From Candidatus Dechloromonas phosphoritropha (GTDB lineage: Bacteria; Pseudomonadota; Gammaproteobacteria; Burkholderiales; Rhodocyclaceae): a stretch of DNA of 64,000 nucleotides. Shown piece by piece: positions 61,801 to 64,000 of this stretch; the stretch's first letter is position 1, and each line of letters opens with the position of its first letter. Below the pieces are notes generated by a model. It saw nothing but the letters and a program-made list of their open reading frames with translations, did not search any database and was not told where the DNA came from. Made by a program: the position numbers and the translations under genes. The DNA is taken from assembly GCA_016722705.1 (NCBI GenBank), contig JADKGN010000004.1, positions 2,170,001 through 2,234,000 of the forward strand. Reading direction: 5' to 3'.

Positions 61801-64000
61801 GCACCGACATTGACCGCATCCGCGAAGCCCTGCAATTCATTGATGCCAGCGACCGCGAAACATGGCTACGCATGGGCATGGCGATCAAATCCGAGCTCGG
61901 GGACGTTGGCCTTGACCTGTGGGAGGCGTGGAGCCTGCAAGCCGATTCCTTCAACGGCAAGGATGCGCGGGACGTGTGGAAGAGTATCCGGGCGGGTGGC
62001 AAGGTGACTATCGGGACGCTGTTCTACGAAGCCAAGGCAAACGGCTGGCGCGATGATGGCAGCTATCAGAAGCCGACCCCAGAAGAATTGGAAAAACGCC
62101 GTCAAGCTGCGGTCGACCGTGAAAAGCGGGAGAAATTGGAGATTGAGCGCGAATGCGCCGACACGGCGGCGAAGGCGGCGGCGATCTTCAAGGTGGCGGC
62201 TGACCCAGTCGATAACCCCTACCTTGCCCGCAAGCGGGTTTCCCCTGTGGCGACCCTGCGAGAGATTGACGCGAGCGCGGCGACGGCAATCCTTGGCTAT
62301 GCGCCGAAGTCGGGCGGCGATCTACTGACGGGCCGCTTGTTGGTGGTTCCAGTCAAGCAAGGCGACGGCATATCAACGCTGGAACTGATCGACGGCGACA
62401 AGCGCAAGGCGGCGCTGGCCGGGCGCGGTAGCAAGGTGGGCGGGTATTGGGCAACCGGACGCCTGCCAGATGGCGACGGCGCGGGCCTGACCTTGCTGAT
62501 TGGCGAGGGCGTGGCGACAGTGCTATCGGCATCGGCGGCAACCGGGCATCCCGGCATTGCGGCGCTATCGTCGGGCAACCTGCCTGCGGTGGCGAAGGCG
62601 ATGCGCGAATGCTACCCGGCGGCGGTGATAGTGATTTTGGCCGATCTGGTGAAGTCGACCGGCGAGCCTGATCCCCATGCAATCGAGTCCGCAAAAGTCG
62701 GCGCTGGCAGGACGGCAATCCCTGACTTCGGCACCGACCGCGATCCCGACATGAAGGACATGAACGACCTGTTCATTCTTGACGGGCCAGAAGCCGTAGC
62801 GCAAGTCATAGCGAACGCGAGCGCACCCGCAAGGGGTGAGTGTCAACCCGGCAATGATGATGCGCCAGCGGGCGATTCTGAGGGAAACGGCTGGCCTGAT
62901 CCGCATCCGCTGGCGGCGAAGATCGAACCGGAACCTTATCCGCTTGATGCCCTGCCCCTGCCGATCCGGGCGGCGGTGGAAGAGGTAGCGGGCTTTGTCA
63001 AGGCACCTGTCCCGATGGTGGCATCGTCGGCACTGGCGGCGCTGTCGCTGGCGATCCAAGCCCATGCCGATGCGAAGCGACTGGAAAAGCTGCATGGGCC
63101 TGTCGGTTTGTTCCTGCTGACCATTGCCGATTCTGGCGAGCGTAAATCAACCTGCGACGGCTTTTTCACCAAGACAATAAGCGACTATGAGGAAGCCCAA
63201 GCGGAAGCAGCAAAGCCGATCCTGAAAGACCACAGGGCGGCAATCGAGGCATGGGAAGCCAAGCGCGGCGGCGTCAAGGAAAAAATCCGCCAGCTTGCCA
63301 AAGATCAAAAGCCGACGGCGGGCATGGAATCGGCCTTGCGCGATCTGGAACACGACAAGCCGGAACCGCCAAGAATTCCCCGCCTGCTCTATGCCGACGC
63401 AACCCCCGAGGCACTGGCCTATGGGCTGGCAAGGCAATGGCCGTCGGGCGGCGTGGTATCTGCCGAGGCCGGGATTGTTTTCGGTTCGCATGGCATGGGC
63501 AAGGATTCAGTCATGCGGAATCTTGGCCTGCTGAATCAGCTATGGGACGGCAAGAGCCTGACCATTGACCGGCGCACTTCGGAGTCCTTCACTGTGCGCG
63601 GTGCGCGTCTTACCGTGGCCTTGCAGATTCAGGAACCGACCTTGCGGGAATTTTTCACCCGATCCGGGGCTCTGGCGCGTGGCACGGGCTTCCTTGCCCG
63701 CTTCCTTGTGGCATGGCCGGGATCAACGCAAGGGATGCGGATGATTGACCCTGACGCACCGGACGGGCCTGCAACATGGCCGTACCTGGCCGCATTCCAT
63801 CGGCGCATTACCGCGATACTGGATCAACCCGCCCCCATTGATGACGATGGCGCACTGACCCCGCCCATGTTGCCCCTGACCACGGAAGCGAAAGCGGCAT
63901 GGGTGGATTATCACAATGCAATCGAGTGCGAGCTATCCAGCGGCGGCGAGCTTTACGACGTGCGGGACGTGGCGAGCAAATCCGCCGACAACGCGGCAAG
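61797..64000 (+). CDS. Primase-helicase fusion (PriCT_2, Toprim, DUF3987), 3' end outside window
   Basis: The frame is open from ATG 61797 to the window end, at least 734 residues. It begins with a PriCT_2-like domain (about 1-85: REALQFIDASDRETWLRMGM, then GKVTIGTLFYEAKANGW). A Toprim-like domain follows (about 150-345: LLIGEGVATVLSASAATGHP, AAVIVILADLVKSTGEPDPH, DMKDMNDLF). From about 380 on lies a DUF3987 domain (APVPMVASSALAALSLAIQA) with a P-loop-like ADSGERKSTCDG. It probably primes and unwinds the element DNA for replication, as in P4-like satellites. The Toprim acidic pair looks altered (ADLVK). Confidence 0.82.
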   Translation, partial: MSTDIDRIREALQFIDASDRETWLRMGMAIKSELGDVGLDLWEAWSLQADSFNGKDARDVWKSIRAGGKVTIGTLFYEAKANGWRDDGSYQKPTPEELEKRRQAAVDREKREKLEIERECADTAAKAAAIFKVAADPVDNPYLARKRVSPVATLREIDASAATAILGYAPKSGGDLLTGRLLVVPVKQGDGISTLELIDGDKRKAALAGRGSKVGGYWATGRLPDGDGAGLTLLIGEGVATVLSASAATGHPGIAALSSGNLPAVAKAMRECYPAAVIVILADLVKSTGEPDPHAIESAKVGAGRTAIPDFGTDRDPDMKDMNDLFILDGPEAVAQVIANASAPARGECQPGNDDAPAGDSEGNGWPDPHPLAAKIEPEPYPLDALPLPIRAAVEEVAGFVKAPVPMVASSALAALSLAIQAHADAKRLEKLHGPVGLFLLTIADSGERKSTCDGFFTKTISDYEEAQAEAAKPILKDHRAAIEAWEAKRGGVKEKIRQLAKDQKPTAGMESALRDLEHDKPEPPRIPRLLYADATPEALAYGLARQWPSGGVVSAEAGIVFGSHGMGKDSVMRNLGLLNQLWDGKSLTIDRRTSESFTVRGARLTVALQIQEPTLREFFTRSGALARGTGFLARFLVAWPGSTQGMRMIDPDAPDGPATWPYLAAFHRRITAILDQPAPIDDDGALTPPMLPLTTEAKAAWVDYHNAIECELSSGGELYDVRDVASKSADNAA

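Overview
The window looks like a chromosomal segment of a betaproteobacterium, most likely of the Rhodocyclales (Accumulibacter/Dechloromonas/Propionivibrio type). This is inferred from high GC, the betaproteobacterial order mraZ to lpxC followed by dciA, an M23 peptidase, secA and argJ, and from a PPK2-family polyphosphate enzyme beside a proton ATPase. The genus is not proven by anything seen here. No rRNA, tRNA or CRISPR array was found.

Layout. 1-7.6 kb: a plus-strand set of exported proteins of poorly known function (DUF2092, a glycine-rich protein, a HAD phosphatase, a DUF3313 lipoprotein, two DUF1254/DUF1214 proteins, a Gly/Trp-repeat lipoprotein and a barrel-like outer-membrane protein), with signs of local duplication and decay. 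7.8-9.2 kb: an apparently intact IS256-family element with inverted repeats and an 8-bp target duplication. 9.3-11.7 kb: an octaheme cytochrome c with TPRs. 12.4-16.0 kb: a pqiA-pqiA-pqiB-pqiC operon on the minus strand. 16.2-22.9 kb: minus-strand transport and energy genes (channel-like protein, SulP carrier, efflux-protein relic, PPK2, P-type proton ATPase). 22.9-25.9 kb: a gene graveyard (marC, IS630, ygiW-like and IS4 relics, and an IS3 copy).

26.2-28.7 kb carries HU, a small proline-rich protein, a UbiH-family hydroxylase and DsbC. 29.1-46.8 kb is a complete division and cell-wall (dcw) cluster, mraZ-rsmH-ftsL-ftsI-murE-murF-mraY-murD-ftsW-murG-murC-ddl-ftsQ-ftsA-ftsZ-lpxC, mostly with overlapping stops and starts, preceded by a good sigma-70 promoter and a 10-nt-phased MraZ operator. 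It makes lipid II, polymerises septal peptidoglycan, and ends with the committed step of lipid A synthesis.

47-58.9 kb carries dciA, the M23 peptidase, secA and argJ. Between the peptidase and secA sits a type III restriction-modification system with its own divergent HTH regulator and a striking double palindromic operator, plus a DUF1186/SEC-C protein. From about 59.0 kb to the window end an integrative element begins just downstream of argJ: repeated integrase-type sites, a tyrosine recombinase, a hypothetical protein, an AlpA-like regulator, a small membrane protein and a large PriCT/Toprim/DUF3987 primase-helicase cut by the window end. Its cargo and right end lie outside the window.
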